Of a stretch of 64,000 nucleotides of DNA, positions 53,188 through 61,863 are shown piece by piece. Below the pieces are notes generated by a model. It was not told where the DNA came from. It made no database searches and saw nothing but the letters and a program-made list of their open reading frames with translations. The first letter of the stretch is position 1, and each line of letters begins with the position of its first letter. Made by a program: the position numbers and the translations under genes. The DNA comes from Franzmannia qiaohouensis (GTDB lineage: Bacteria > Pseudomonadota > Gammaproteobacteria > Pseudomonadales > Halomonadaceae), in assembly GCF_031451695.1 (NCBI RefSeq), contig NZ_JARWAM010000007.1:124001-188000 (forward strand), read 5' to 3'.

Positions 53188-54078
53188 TCACTCCTTGGCG
53201 GCGTACTTGTCGAGCAGCTCGGCGAAGCCGTCGGCATACTTGGGGTGGCGCTTGGCGAAGGCCAGGATCGCTTCGAGATAGCCGAGCTGATGGCCGCAGT
53301 CGTAGGTTGCGCCGCGCATGCGATAGGCGGCTACGCCCTCGCTGGCGCGGAGGGTATCGATGGCGTCGGTGAGCTGGATCTCGTTGCCGGCGCCGGGCGG
53401 GGTGTCGGCCAGCAGCGGGAAGATCGAACCGGGGAGCAGGTAGCGACCGATCACCGCCAGTGTCGAGGGCGCCTCCTCCACCTTGGGTTTCTCGACGACC
53501 CGCGCCATCGGTGCCGATTCGCCGGCCTCCGGGGCGTCGCCGTCGATGGCGACGATGCCGTACTTGTAGACCATCTCACGTGGCACGTTCTCGACCATGA
53601 TCTGCGACTGGCCGCTGGCGGCGAAGGCGTCGATCATGCCGCCCAGATCGTTGCCGGACAGGCCATGGCCATCCACCAGCACGTCGGGGAGCAGCACTGC
53701 AAAGGGCTCGTCGTCACCGATCACCGGACGCGCGCAGAGCACCGCATGACCGAGGCCCAGCGGCTCGGGCTGACGCACGCTGATGATCTTGACGTCGTCG
53801 GGGATGATATTGCGCAGCTCCTCGAGCAGCTCGGTCTTGCCCTTGGCCTCGAGGCTCGCCTCGAGCTCGAAATGCTTGTCGAAGTGGTTCTCGATCGCCG
53901 CCTTGCTGGAGTGGGTGACCAGCACGATCTCCTTGATGCCTGCGGCAACGGCCTCTTCCACCACGTACTGGATCACCGGCTTGTCGACGATGGTGATCAT
54001 CTCCTTGGGAATGGCTTTAGAGGCGGGCAGGCAGCGTGTGCCGAGGCCGGCCACCGGAAGTACGGCCTTGCGGATCAT
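53188..54078 (-). CDS. galU: UTP-glucose-1-phosphate uridylyltransferase
   Basis: Makes UDP-glucose for polysaccharides and lipopolysaccharide. The 296-residue nucleotidyltransferase has the signature AVLPVAGLGTRCLPASKAIPKEMITIVDKP, then EIVLVTHSSKAAIENHFD and VLLPDVLVDGHG. Start ATG after GGAGGGAT. It is transcribed just ahead of the degenerate dehydrogenase gene. Confidence 0.96.
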   Translation of the reverse strand: MIRKAVLPVAGLGTRCLPASKAIPKEMITIVDKPVIQYVVEEAVAAGIKEIVLVTHSSKAAIENHFDKHFELEASLEAKGKTELLEELRNIIPDDVKIISVRQPEPLGLGHAVLCARPVIGDDEPFAVLLPDVLVDGHGLSGNDLGGMIDAFAASGQSQIMVENVPREMVYKYGIVAIDGDAPEAGESAPMARVVEKPKVEEAPSTLAVIGRYLLPGSIFPLLADTPPGAGNEIQLTDAIDTLRASEGVAAYRMRGATYDCGHQLGYLEAILAFAKRHPKYADGFAELLDKYAAKE

Positions 54079-54240
54079 CGGGATCCCTCCTGATCATGAG
54101 TGCGGTTGGATTATGCCATAGCCGCCCGGCCAGTGGATGATGCAGGACGGCAACAGTTGTGCTTTCGCGCCGCGAGACGGACAAGCCAGCATTCGACAGA
54201 GTAGAATGAGACGACCCCGATGGACAGCAAGAGGCACCCG

Positions 54241-54990
54241 ATGACAGCCACTCAGGATCCGGCTCAGCGACACGACAATCCCCACCATGGCAACGTCGAT
54301 CACGCCGAAGTCGCCAAGTTCGAGGCCTTGGCCAGCCGCTGGTGGGACAGGGACAGCGAGTTCAAGCCGCTTCACGACATCAATCCGCTGCGGCTCGACT
54401 TCATCGATGCCCGCGCCGGCCTGGCCGGCAAGACGGTCATTGACGTCGGCTGCGGCGGCGGCATCCTCGCCGAGGCCATGGCCCATCGCGGCGCCGAGGT
54501 GACCGGTATCGACATGGGTGAGGCGCCACTGGCCGTCGCGCGCTTGCACCAGGAACAGAGCGGCGTGACCGTCGACTACCGCCAGGCCAGCGCCGAGCAG
54601 ATGGCGGCCAGCCACCCCGGCGAGTTCGATGTGGTGACCTGCATGGAGATGCTCGAGCATGTGCCCGATCCGGCCTCGGTGGTGCGCGCCTGCGCGACCC
54701 TGGTCAAGCCGGGTGGCCAAGTGTTCTTCTCGACCATCAACCGCAATCCCAAGGCCTACGCCTTTGCCATTCTCGGCGCCGAGTACCTGCTGCGGCTGCT
54801 GCCCCGCGGTACCCACGACTATCGCAAGCTGATCCGCCCCGCCGAGCTGTCGAGCTGGTGCCGTGCCACCGGGCTCAAGGTGTGCGAACAGAGCGGGCTG
54901 GTCTACAACCCGCTGACGCGCCGCTATCGCCTCGCGCCCCGCGACGTGTCGGTCAACTACTTGATGCACGCCAGTCGGGAACTGCCATGA
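54241..54990 (+). CDS. ubiG: bifunctional 3-demethylubiquinone O-methyltransferase
   Basis: Performs both O-methylations of ubiquinone synthesis. The 249-residue class I methyltransferase opens with VDHAEVAKFEALASRWWDRDSEFKPLHDINPLRLDF, followed by the AdoMet loop VIDVGCGGGILAEAMA and TCMEMLEHVPDPASVV. Further typical segments are STINRNPKAYAFAILGAEYLLRLLPRGTHD and VSVNYLMHASR. I choose ATG 54241, with AGAGG seven bases upstream, over the in-frame ATG at 54220. Its stop overlaps gph (ATGA). Confidence 0.96.
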   Translation: MTATQDPAQRHDNPHHGNVDHAEVAKFEALASRWWDRDSEFKPLHDINPLRLDFIDARAGLAGKTVIDVGCGGGILAEAMAHRGAEVTGIDMGEAPLAVARLHQEQSGVTVDYRQASAEQMAASHPGEFDVVTCMEMLEHVPDPASVVRACATLVKPGGQVFFSTINRNPKAYAFAILGAEYLLRLLPRGTHDYRKLIRPAELSSWCRATGLKVCEQSGLVYNPLTRRYRLAPRDVSVNYLMHASRELP

Positions 54991-55658
54991 GCGTGAGCTA
55001 CCCAGCACCGCGCGCCCTGCTGTTCGATCTCGACGGCACCCTGGTCGACACCGCGCCCGACCTGGCTCGGGCCACCAACGAGCTGCGTGCCCATCACGGC
55101 CTCGCCCCGCTGCCCTACCCACAGATTCGCAGCCAGGTCTCCAACGGCGGTAGCGCGCTGGTCACCCTGGCGCTGGGACTTGCCAGCGAGCATGTCGATC
55201 ATGCGGCGGCACGCGCCTTCCTGCTCGACGCCTACGGCCGCGATGTCGCCAGCCAGAGCCGCTTGTTCGATGGCCTCGAGCGCCTGCTCGAGGCCTGGGC
55301 AGTGCCCCCGCGTGGCTGGGGAATCGTCACCAACAAGCCCCGCGCCTACGCGGCGCCGCTGATCGAGGCGCTGCAGCTGATGCCTGGCGCGCTGCTGTGT
55401 GCCGACGACCTGCCGGTCAAGAAGCCGGCCCCCGAGCCACTATGGGAAGCGGCACGTCGCCTCTCGATAGCGCCGGCAGAGTGCTGGTACATCGGTGACC
55501 ACCTGCGCGACATGGAGGCCGCGCGCAGTGCCGGGATGACCGCCGTGGCGGTGGGCTATGGCTATATTGCCGAAGAGGATGACATCGGCCGCTGGCCGGC
55601 AGACCTGTGGTTCGAGACGCCGCAGGAGCTGGTGGGGGCCTTGATACGGGAGCTGTGA
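54987..55658 (+). CDS. gph: HAD-family phosphatase, phosphoglycolate phosphatase type
   Basis: A 223-residue HAD hydrolase with the nucleophile motif FDLDGTLVDTAPDLARATNELR, cap domain, the Lys of DDLPVKKPAPEPLWEA, and the final acidic motif YIGDHLRDMEAARSAGM. The position after ubiG matches the common ubiG-gph arrangement. It hydrolyses phosphoglycolate formed in DNA repair or, in some homologues, other small phosphates. The ATG overlaps the ubiG stop. Confidence 0.9.
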   Translation: MSVSYPAPRALLFDLDGTLVDTAPDLARATNELRAHHGLAPLPYPQIRSQVSNGGSALVTLALGLASEHVDHAAARAFLLDAYGRDVASQSRLFDGLERLLEAWAVPPRGWGIVTNKPRAYAAPLIEALQLMPGALLCADDLPVKKPAPEPLWEAARRLSIAPAECWYIGDHLRDMEAARSAGMTAVAVGYGYIAEEDDIGRWPADLWFETPQELVGALIREL

Positions 55659-55660
55659 GG

Positions 55661-55692
55661 CGCGCGCAGTGGCATCTTGGCCGCTGCGCGCG
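55661..55692. terminator. bidirectional hairpin between gph and yciK
   Basis: CGCGCGCAG (55661-55669) pairs with CTGCGCGCG (55684-55692); GGC (55671-55673) and GCC (55680-55682) extend it inward past a one-base mismatch. Confidence 0.6.
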
Positions 55693-55698
55693 GTTCGC

Positions 55699-56460
55699 TC
55701 AAGCGCGTGGCGGTTGCGCGTCGAACTGCTCGCCGGTGACACCGCGGCTGTCGGGACCCATCAGCCACAGGTAGGTCGGCATGATATCGGCCGGCCGACG
55801 CAGGCTACCGGGATCCTCGCCGGGATAAGCGGTCTTGCGCATCTGGGTACGCGTAGCGCCGGGATTGAGGCTGTTGATACGGATGCCGGGATTGTTGACG
55901 AACTCCTCCGCCAACACCTGCATGAAGCCTTCGGTGGCGAACTTGGAGACCGCATAGGCGCCCCAGTAGGCACGCCCCTTGCGGCCCACGCTCGACGACG
56001 TGAACACCAGCGAAGCGTCGTCGCTGCTCAGCAGCAACGGCATCAGCGCCTGAGTCATCCAGATCGGGCCATTGGTATTGACCTGCATGACCTGCTCCCA
56101 CAGCGCCGGGTCATACTGCTCGAAGGGTGTCAGGCGCCCCAGCAGGCCGGCATTGTGAAGTACGCCGTCCAGCCGCCCGAACTCCTTGTCGAGGGTCTCC
56201 GCCATGTCGCGGAAATCCTTGAGCGTGGCACCCTCGAAGTTGAGCGGGAATATCGCCGGCTGCGGGCCACCTGCGGCCTCGATCTCGTCATAGACCGCCT
56301 CCAGCTTGGCCACGGTGCGGCCCAGCAGGATCACCGTGGCACCGTGGGCGGCATAGGCCTTGGCGGCCTCGCGGCCGATACCGTCACCGGCACCGGTGAC
56401 CAGGATCACGCGCCCGGCAAGCAGGTCGGGGCGCGCTTGGTAGTCGATCTTGCAGGACAT
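55699..56460 (-). CDS. yciK: YciK-family short-chain dehydrogenase
   Basis: A 253-residue Rossmann oxidoreductase. The cofactor loop is ILVTGAGDGIGREAAKAYAAHGA, NAG occurs in VLHNAGLLGRLTPFE, and the catalytic Ser and Tyr-x3-Lys lie in SSSVGRKGRAYWGAYAVSKFATEG. The opening YQARPDLLAGRVILVTG and the closing MGPDSRGVTGEQFDAQ fit YciK. Substrate unknown. The ATG at 56460 follows AGAGGAG. It lies 23 bases downstream of cpoB and may be the end of the tol-pal transcript. Confidence 0.9.
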   Translation of the reverse strand: MSCKIDYQARPDLLAGRVILVTGAGDGIGREAAKAYAAHGATVILLGRTVAKLEAVYDEIEAAGGPQPAIFPLNFEGATLKDFRDMAETLDKEFGRLDGVLHNAGLLGRLTPFEQYDPALWEQVMQVNTNGPIWMTQALMPLLLSSDDASLVFTSSSVGRKGRAYWGAYAVSKFATEGFMQVLAEEFVNNPGIRINSLNPGATRTQMRKTAYPGEDPGSLRRPADIMPTYLWLMGPDSRGVTGEQFDAQPPRA

Positions 56461-56483
56461 CGGGGCTCCTCTGGCAACGGCCG

Positions 56484-57236
56484 TCACAGGCCTGACTGGT
56501 TGAGAAATTCGCTGGCCAAGGCTGCGGCATTGCTGTCCGGGTAGGTTTCCATCAGCTCGTCGAGCAGCTCGCGGCTGGCGTCCGGCTGCCCCTGGCGGGC
56601 GCGCAGCAGTGCCAGCTTGTAGAGCGCGTCCGGGACCTTGTTACTCGAAGCATAGTCGTCGATCACGGTCTGGAAGGCGCTTGCGGCCTGATCGAGATTC
56701 GACTCGGCGGAGTGCAGCTCACCCAGCCAGTAGTAGCCGTTGGCGGCCAGGTCATGGTCGGGATAGTCGGCCACGAAGGCGTTGAAGGCGCTGATCGCCG
56801 CCGGAAAATCGCGCGCCTGAACCTGCTGGAAGGCTTGCTGGTAGTCCGCTTGTGCGCCGCTGCCGTCACCGCTGGCGGCGGCTACCTGCTGCGCGGCGCC
56901 GGCATCGACGCTGGGGCTGCCGCCTACGGTGCCGACTGCTGCCAAGCGCTCCTCGAGGTCGATGTAGCGCTCCTGGTTGAGCTGGCGCATCTGCTCGAGC
57001 TGGTGTCGCAGCTCCTCCATCTGGCCGCGCAGCTGCTGGATCTGACGCTGGTTCTCTTCCAGCTGGTTGAGCAGCATCAGGCTGCCACCGCTGGGCTCGC
57101 GTACTTCGGTCTGTTCATAGAAGCTGCGCGACTGCTGCTGCTGTGCCGAGAGGTCCTCCACGATCGGGGCGGCCCCAACGGACAGCGGGAGCACCAGGGC
57201 TCCCGCGCCGCACAGCCTTTTCAGGCTGTGTTTCAT
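56484..57236 (-). CDS. cpoB: Tol-Pal system protein CpoB (YbgF)
   Basis: A periplasmic protein coordinating outer-membrane constriction with peptidoglycan synthesis at division. The 250-residue protein has a signal peptide (MKHSLKRLCGAGALVLPLSVGA), an N-terminal trimerising coiled coil (about 50-100: LLNQLEENQRQIQQLRGQME) and C-terminal TPR repeats (YQQAFQQVQARDFPAAISAF, GYYWLGELHSAESNLDQAAS). A Gly/Ser/Ala linker near residues 100-130 joins them. It follows pal, as in other gammaproteobacteria. Confidence 0.94.
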   Translation of the reverse strand: MKHSLKRLCGAGALVLPLSVGAAPIVEDLSAQQQQSRSFYEQTEVREPSGGSLMLLNQLEENQRQIQQLRGQMEELRHQLEQMRQLNQERYIDLEERLAAVGTVGGSPSVDAGAAQQVAAASGDGSGAQADYQQAFQQVQARDFPAAISAFNAFVADYPDHDLAANGYYWLGELHSAESNLDQAASAFQTVIDDYASSNKVPDALYKLALLRARQGQPDASRELLDELMETYPDSNAAALASEFLNQSGL

Positions 57237-57261
57237 GCTTCACTCCACTGGCGAGTGTGGC

Positions 57262-57798
57262 TCAGTAAGAGAAGACCACACGACGGTTCTGGGCGTAGGA
57301 GTCTTCGTTCTGGCCGCGCACGGCGGGACGCTCCTCACCGTAGCTGACCACTTCGAGCTGCGACGGCGAAACGCCCTGCACGCTCATGAAGCGCTGCACG
57401 GAGTTGGCACGCCGCTCGCCGAGCGCCATGTTGTACTCGCGGGTACCGCGCTCGTCGGTATGGCCTTCGAGCACCACGCGGGAGTTGGGATTGGCACGCA
57501 GGTACTGAGCGTGGGCATTGAGTACCGACTCGAACTCGCTGCGAATGGTATCGCGGTCGAAGTCGAAGTAGATGGTACGCACGCTGGGGATACCCTGCTG
57601 GCTGGCCTGGCTGCTGCCGTTGCCGCCGTTCATGCCGGTACCACTAACCTGGCCACTACCGACGCCCTGGCCGGCAGCACCGCTGCCGCTGGTGCCATCC
57701 ATGGACCCGTCCTGGGTGCCGCCGCTGCTGGAACAGCCGGCCACGAAGACGAGAGAAGCGGCCAGCGCCAGACCCTTGGCGTAAGATGAGAATTGCAT
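57262..57798 (-). CDS. pal: peptidoglycan-associated lipoprotein
   Basis: Links the outer membrane to peptidoglycan and to TolA/TolB. The 178-residue lipoprotein has the lipobox FVAGC near residue 22, a Gly/Ser-rich linker of about 45 residues, and an OmpA-like domain with TIYFDFDRDTIRSEFESVL and the peptidoglycan-binding LEGHTDERGTREYNMALGERRA. The ATG at 57798 follows AAGGAG. It is 39 bases downstream of tolB in the operon order tolQRAB-pal-cpoB. Confidence 0.96.
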   Translation of the reverse strand: MQFSSYAKGLALAASLVFVAGCSSSGGTQDGSMDGTSGSGAAGQGVGSGQVSGTGMNGGNGSSQASQQGIPSVRTIYFDFDRDTIRSEFESVLNAHAQYLRANPNSRVVLEGHTDERGTREYNMALGERRANSVQRFMSVQGVSPSQLEVVSYGEERPAVRGQNEDSYAQNRRVVFSY

Positions 57799-57837
57799 GT
57801 TCAACTCCTTGCAAGAATTGAATGACACTAATGTCGA

Positions 57838-59130
57838 TCAGTTCAAAAACGGTGACCACGCGGGTTCGCGAACGTCACCTCGTGCTGCGGGCAGGCGGAA
57901 CGCGGCTCTTCCGTCGGCCGACACTGCCCCCAGCACACCGTTGTTACCCTGTTGGGTAGCGAAGATTACCATGCTCCCATTCGGCGCAACACTAGGAGAT
58001 TCATCCGCGCGTGAATCGGTCAGCGTGGTGAGGCGATTGGACCCAAGATCCTGGCGCGCCACCTGATAACCGTTGTTGCCACGATGAATCAGAAACAGCG
58101 ATTCCCCGTCCGGCGAATAGCGGCCGCGGGCATTGTAGTTGCCAGTGAAGGTCAGGCGTTCAACCTGCTTACTGGCGACATCCATCTGATAAAGCTGCGG
58201 CCCACCGCTGCGATCCGAGGTGAACACGATGCTGCGGCCATCCGGTGACCAGCTGGGTTCGGTGTCGATGGAGCTGCTGTCGGTCATGCGCTCGAAGCTG
58301 CGTCCGGCGATGTCCATGATGTAGATTTCCGGCTGACCATCCTTGGACAGCGACATTGCCAGGCGCCGGCCGTCGGGTGACCAGGCCGGTGCACCGTTGA
58401 TGCCCGGGAAGGAGGTGGCGCGCACCCGCTGGCTGGTCGCCAGGTCCTGGATATAGATCGCCGGGCGTTCGGTCTCGAACGAGACATAGGCCAGCTTGGT
58501 GCCGTCCGGCGACCAGGCCGGTGACAGGATCGGCTCGCTGGAGCTGAGGATCTCCTGGCTATTTCGGCCGTCGGCATCGGCGATGAACAGTGCAAAGCGC
58601 ATGTCATCGCCGGCACCTTCAGAGGTGACGTAGGCGATACGCGTCGAGAAAGCGCCGCGCAGCCCGGTGATCGCCTCGAAGATCTGATCGCTCATGTAGT
58701 GAGCGGCACTGCGAAGTTCGTTGCGGTCGCTGGTGACCACCTCGCCGATCATGCGCCGCTGGCCAAGCACATCCATCAGCTCGAACTGCAGCCGGTACTG
58801 GCTGCCCTCCTCGCTGGCCCGTCCAACCACCAGATAGTCGGCGTCGACGGCTCGCCAGTCGCGATAGTTGACGTCGCTACTGCTGCTGGGCCGTGCAATG
58901 AGTGAGTTACGCGACAGCGGGTCGAACTGACCGCTGCGCTCCAGGTTATCGCTGATCACCTGGGCGACGTCGTCAGGCAGGGAGCCGCCGCCCTCAACGG
59001 CAAACGGCACGATGGCAATCGGAATCGCGCGGTCGCTGCCGCGGGTGATCTCGATGGTCAGATTGGCCTGGGCCTGGGTGGCAAACAGCACCAGCAAGGC
59101 GGCAAGCCAGAGGTTCAGCAAGGCTTTCAT
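57838..59130 (-). CDS. tolB: Tol-Pal system beta-propeller protein TolB
   Basis: A periplasmic protein that mobilises Pal. The 430-residue product has a signal peptide (MKALLNLWLAALLVLFATQAQA), an N-terminal mixed alpha/beta domain (about 25-160, IPIAIVPFAVEGGGSLP) and a six-bladed propeller with repeated WSPDG blades (e.g. PAWSPDGTKLAYVSFET and PSWSPDGRSIVFTSDRSG). The ATG shares one base with the tolA stop (TGATG). Confidence 0.97.
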   Translation of the reverse strand: MKALLNLWLAALLVLFATQAQANLTIEITRGSDRAIPIAIVPFAVEGGGSLPDDVAQVISDNLERSGQFDPLSRNSLIARPSSSSDVNYRDWRAVDADYLVVGRASEEGSQYRLQFELMDVLGQRRMIGEVVTSDRNELRSAAHYMSDQIFEAITGLRGAFSTRIAYVTSEGAGDDMRFALFIADADGRNSQEILSSSEPILSPAWSPDGTKLAYVSFETERPAIYIQDLATSQRVRATSFPGINGAPAWSPDGRRLAMSLSKDGQPEIYIMDIAGRSFERMTDSSSIDTEPSWSPDGRSIVFTSDRSGGPQLYQMDVASKQVERLTFTGNYNARGRYSPDGESLFLIHRGNNGYQVARQDLGSNRLTTLTDSRADESPSVAPNGSMVIFATQQGNNGVLGAVSADGRAAFRLPAARGDVREPAWSPFLN

Positions 59131-60290
59131 CAGCGTACATCCCCGGGTCGGAATCTCAGATTGAACTGACGGAATTGACTCTGCGCGGCCGGTGGCAGCT
59201 GGCGCATCTCGCGAAACGGCGAGGCGCGCTCAACGGCCTGGATCACCGAGCGATCGAAGGCACCGTCCCCACTACTACTTACAATCCTAGCCCCAATCAG
59301 TTCGCCGGTGGGCAACAGATCGAGTTGCAAGGTGGCCTCGAGGCCCGACGCCGAGCCGGCCGGAATGATCCAGGCCTGCTCCACCGCGTTGCGCACCAGG
59401 TTCTGGAAGCTGTTGGCAGCCTGCTCGGCCTGGCGTGCATTGGCGATCGACTCCTGTTCACCGGCGATCAGGCTATCGATATCGCTGGCCGCCTCGGCGG
59501 CGGCTCGCGCCGCCTCCTGGCGCTGGCGTTCGGCTTCCTGTTCAGCCTGGCGTCGGGCTTCCTCTGCCTGGCGCTGGCGTTCGGCTTCCTGCTCTGCCTG
59601 GCGACGGGCCTCCTCCTCTGCTTGGCGCTGGCGCTCGGCCTCGGCTTCCTGCTCTGCCTGACGCTGACGTTCCGCCTCCTGCTCAGCCTGGCGCTGACGC
59701 TCGGCCTCGGCCTCCTGCTCGGCTTGGCGGCGACGCTCGGCCTCGGCCTCCTGCTCGGCCTGGCGGCGCGCTTCTTCTTCCTGGCGCTGGCGTTCGGCGG
59801 CCTCGGCCTCGCGGCGCTGCTGTTCCTGGCGCTGGCGCTCAGTCTCGGCGGCAGCCTCCTGCTCCTGGCGCAGCTGCGCCTGACGCTCAGCTTCTTCGGC
59901 GCGCCGCTGTGCCTCGGCCTCGGCCTCTCGACGCTCCTGCTCGCGCGCCTGCTGCTGGGCTTCACGTTCGGCTTGCTGCTCTGCCTGGCGCTGGGCGGCC
60001 TCCTCTTCGGCTTGCTGGCGCTCGGCCTCGGCGGCGGCTTCTTCCTCGGCCGCTGCGGCCTGTTCGTCGGCCTGTCGCTGGGCGGCCCTGGCCCGCGCCT
60101 CTTCAGCGCGTAGTGCCTGGTCGGTGGTGGTTTCGGTGCTCACCAGCGTGGCCTGCACCACCGACGACGAGGTCGCCTCCGGCTCGCGGCTGGGCAAGGT
60201 GATGACGCTCATCACCACTACCAGTACGTGCAGGCCGACGGCGAGCAGGGTGGGCAGGCCATAGCCTACACGGCTATCGTGTCTGGCCAT
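59130..60290 (-). CDS. tolA: Tol-Pal system energy-transducing protein TolA
   Basis: Inner-membrane-anchored rod linking TolQR energy to Pal/TolB. The 386-residue product has a membrane helix (about 12-32, YGLPTLLAVGLHVLVVVMSVIT), a very long charged helix built from degenerate RQAEQEAEA-type repeats (about 60-285), and a C-terminal globular domain (FQNLVRNAVEQAWIIPAGSASG). ATG 60290 follows GAGGAA; an in-frame TTG at 60302 overlaps the tolR stop and has a less suitable ribosome site. Confidence 0.95.
   Translation of the reverse strand: MARHDSRVGYGLPTLLAVGLHVLVVVMSVITLPSREPEATSSSVVQATLVSTETTTDQALRAEEARARAAQRQADEQAAAAEEEAAAEAERQQAEEEAAQRQAEQQAEREAQQQAREQERREAEAEAQRRAEEAERQAQLRQEQEAAAETERQRQEQQRREAEAAERQRQEEEARRQAEQEAEAERRRQAEQEAEAERQRQAEQEAERQRQAEQEAEAERQRQAEEEARRQAEQEAERQRQAEEARRQAEQEAERQRQEAARAAAEAASDIDSLIAGEQESIANARQAEQAANSFQNLVRNAVEQAWIIPAGSASGLEATLQLDLLPTGELIGARIVSSSGDGAFDRSVIQAVERASPFREMRQLPPAAQSQFRQFNLRFRPGDVR
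59500..60060 (-). repeat. degenerate tandem repeats encoding the TolA helix
   Basis: Repeated units of roughly 24-36 bases encode Arg-Gln-Ala-Glu-rich heptad-like segments (RQRQAEQEAEAE variants). They make this part of tolA prone to length variation by slippage or recombination, and to spurious ORFs on the opposite strand. Confidence 0.7.
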
Positions 60291-60298
60291 GAGGTTCC

Positions 60299-60739
60299 TC
60301 AATCTTCACTCGAAGGCGGCTCGGAGATCAGCCCCACATTGGAAACACCGGCGACCTGCAGCGTACTCATCAGCGTGACCACCTGGCCATAGGTGACGTT
60401 ACGATCGCCGCGCACCATCACCGGCGTATCCGGGCGGCGGTCGAGAATGATGATGATCTGATCGGCGATATCGTCGAGCGACACCGCGGTCTCTTCGTCG
60501 CCCAGCGAGATGTAGTAGTCGCCCTCGCGGTCGACCGAAACGATGATCGGCTCACTGTCATCGATGTCGTCGATCGGCTCGGAGGTGACCTGTGGCAGGT
60601 CGACGCGTACGCCCTGGGTGAGCATCGGTGCGGTGATCATGAAGATCACCAGCAGCACCAACATGACGTCGATGAATGGCACGACGTTGATCTCACCCAT
60701 CGGCTTGCGATTGCCGCCACGGTTGAATGGACCATGCAT
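60299..60739 (-). CDS. tolR: Tol-Pal system protein TolR
   Basis: A 146-residue single-pass membrane protein of the ExbD/TolR family. The membrane segment VVPFIDVMLVLLVIFMITAPM carries the conserved proton-path Asp (FIDVML). The periplasmic part ends with GQVVTLMSTLQVAGVSNVGLI. It forms a proton channel with TolQ. The order tolQ-tolR-tolA is conserved, with 12 bases after tolQ. Confidence 0.96.
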   Translation of the reverse strand: MHGPFNRGGNRKPMGEINVVPFIDVMLVLLVIFMITAPMLTQGVRVDLPQVTSEPIDDIDDSEPIIVSVDREGDYYISLGDEETAVSLDDIADQIIIILDRRPDTPVMVRGDRNVTYGQVVTLMSTLQVAGVSNVGLISEPPSSED

Positions 60740-60751
60740 TGCGGTTCTCCC

Positions 60752-61441
60752 TCAGCCGGCGTCGCTGTCGCCACGCCCCTGCAGATTACGGTGCAGGATG
60801 GAGTGGAACTCTTCGGCGAAATCTTCGTACTTGCCGAGCAGTTTGCCGGATTCCGATGACAGGCGGTTGTAGAAGATCACCGCGGGAATCGCTGCGAACA
60901 GCCCCATGGCGGTGGCGATCAGCGCCTCGGCAATCCATGGCGCAACCGTGGCCAGGGTGGCCTGCTGGGTCATCGACAGGCTCTGGAACGAGCCCATGAT
61001 GCCCCACACGGTGCCGAACAGGCCGATGTAGGGGCTGGCCGAGGCCACCGTGGCGAGGAACACCAGGTGCAGGTTGAGGCGCTCCTCTTCCCGCGACCAG
61101 GCCACGCGCATCGAGCGCTGTACGCCGTCGAGAATCGCCTGGGGGCTGCGGGTCTTGGGCAGCAGACGGTTGAATTCGCGGAAGCCGGCACGAAACACGT
61201 GCTCGGCGCCGTTGGTTTCCTGCTCGGAGGGTGTTTCACGATACAGCTCGTTGAGATCGACCCCTGACCAGAAGCGTTCCTCGAACGCCAAGTGGGCCTT
61301 CTTGGCACGGCGCATCACGAAGGTGCGCTGGAAGATCACGATCCAGGAGGCGATCGAACCCACCGTCAGGAGCAGCATGACCAGCTGCACCACGGTGCTG
61401 GCGCTCATGATCAGGTGGGGAATGGACATGGAGTCGTTCAC
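60752..61441 (-). CDS. tolQ: Tol-Pal system protein TolQ
   Basis: An ExbB/MotA-like proton-channel protein of 229 residues with three membrane helices (near 15-35, 130-155 and 165-190). The family block SASPYIGLFGTVWGIMGSFQ and EALIATAMGLFAAIPAVIFYNRL are clear. I choose GTG at 61441 because GAGGA lies about five bases upstream; ATG at 61429 has no ribosome site. It directly follows ybgC. Confidence 0.95.
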   Translation of the reverse strand: MNDSMSIPHLIMSASTVVQLVMLLLTVGSIASWIVIFQRTFVMRRAKKAHLAFEERFWSGVDLNELYRETPSEQETNGAEHVFRAGFREFNRLLPKTRSPQAILDGVQRSMRVAWSREEERLNLHLVFLATVASASPYIGLFGTVWGIMGSFQSLSMTQQATLATVAPWIAEALIATAMGLFAAIPAVIFYNRLSSESGKLLGKYEDFAEEFHSILHRNLQGRGDSDAG

Positions 61442-61452
61442 GGGTATCCTCG

Positions 61453-61863
61453 TCAGTCTTGCAAGTGTTGACCGCTCAAGGCGGCACGCAGCGGCGCTGG
61501 CCACCGCGTCGGTTTGAGGCGAGTCGCATCGATACAGGCGATGTCGACCCAGGCATCACATAAGGGTTCCCCGCGGCGCGTCACGCGTTGATGAAAGCTC
61601 ATCTGGCAGGCGCCGTAGCGCTCGACCTGGGCGCTGACCTGCAACGCATCGTCGAGCCGGGCGGGCTTGGCGTAGCGGCATTCGAGGCGATGTACCACCA
61701 GTTGGATATCGGCGTCGAGCAAACCCTGCTGGGTGAGCCCGAGCTGGCGTAGCCATTCGCTGCGTGCCCGCTCCATGTATTTGAGATAGTTGACGTAGTA
61801 GACGATGCCCCCGGCATCGGTGTCTTCGATATAGACCCGCACCGGCCACTGGAAGCCACTCAT
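61453..61863 (-). CDS. ybgC: YbgC-family acyl-CoA thioesterase
   Basis: A hotdog-fold thioesterase of 136 residues. The catalytic region YIEDTDAGGIVYYVNYLKYMERARSEW contains the Asp of the active site, and LRQLGLTQQGLL follows. It is found at the head of tol-pal operons in proteobacteria and acts on short- or medium-chain acyl-CoA. Its start overlaps the ruvB stop (ATGA), joining the ruv and tol genes into one transcript. Confidence 0.94.
   Translation of the reverse strand: MSGFQWPVRVYIEDTDAGGIVYYVNYLKYMERARSEWLRQLGLTQQGLLDADIQLVVHRLECRYAKPARLDDALQVSAQVERYGACQMSFHQRVTRRGEPLCDAWVDIACIDATRLKPTRWPAPLRAALSGQHLQD

Noticed and set aside
59175..60113. Plus-strand Leu/Gly-rich frame resembling a membrane protein
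   Set aside because: It is the complement of the TolA repeats; the apparent membrane helices are an artefact of repeat composition.
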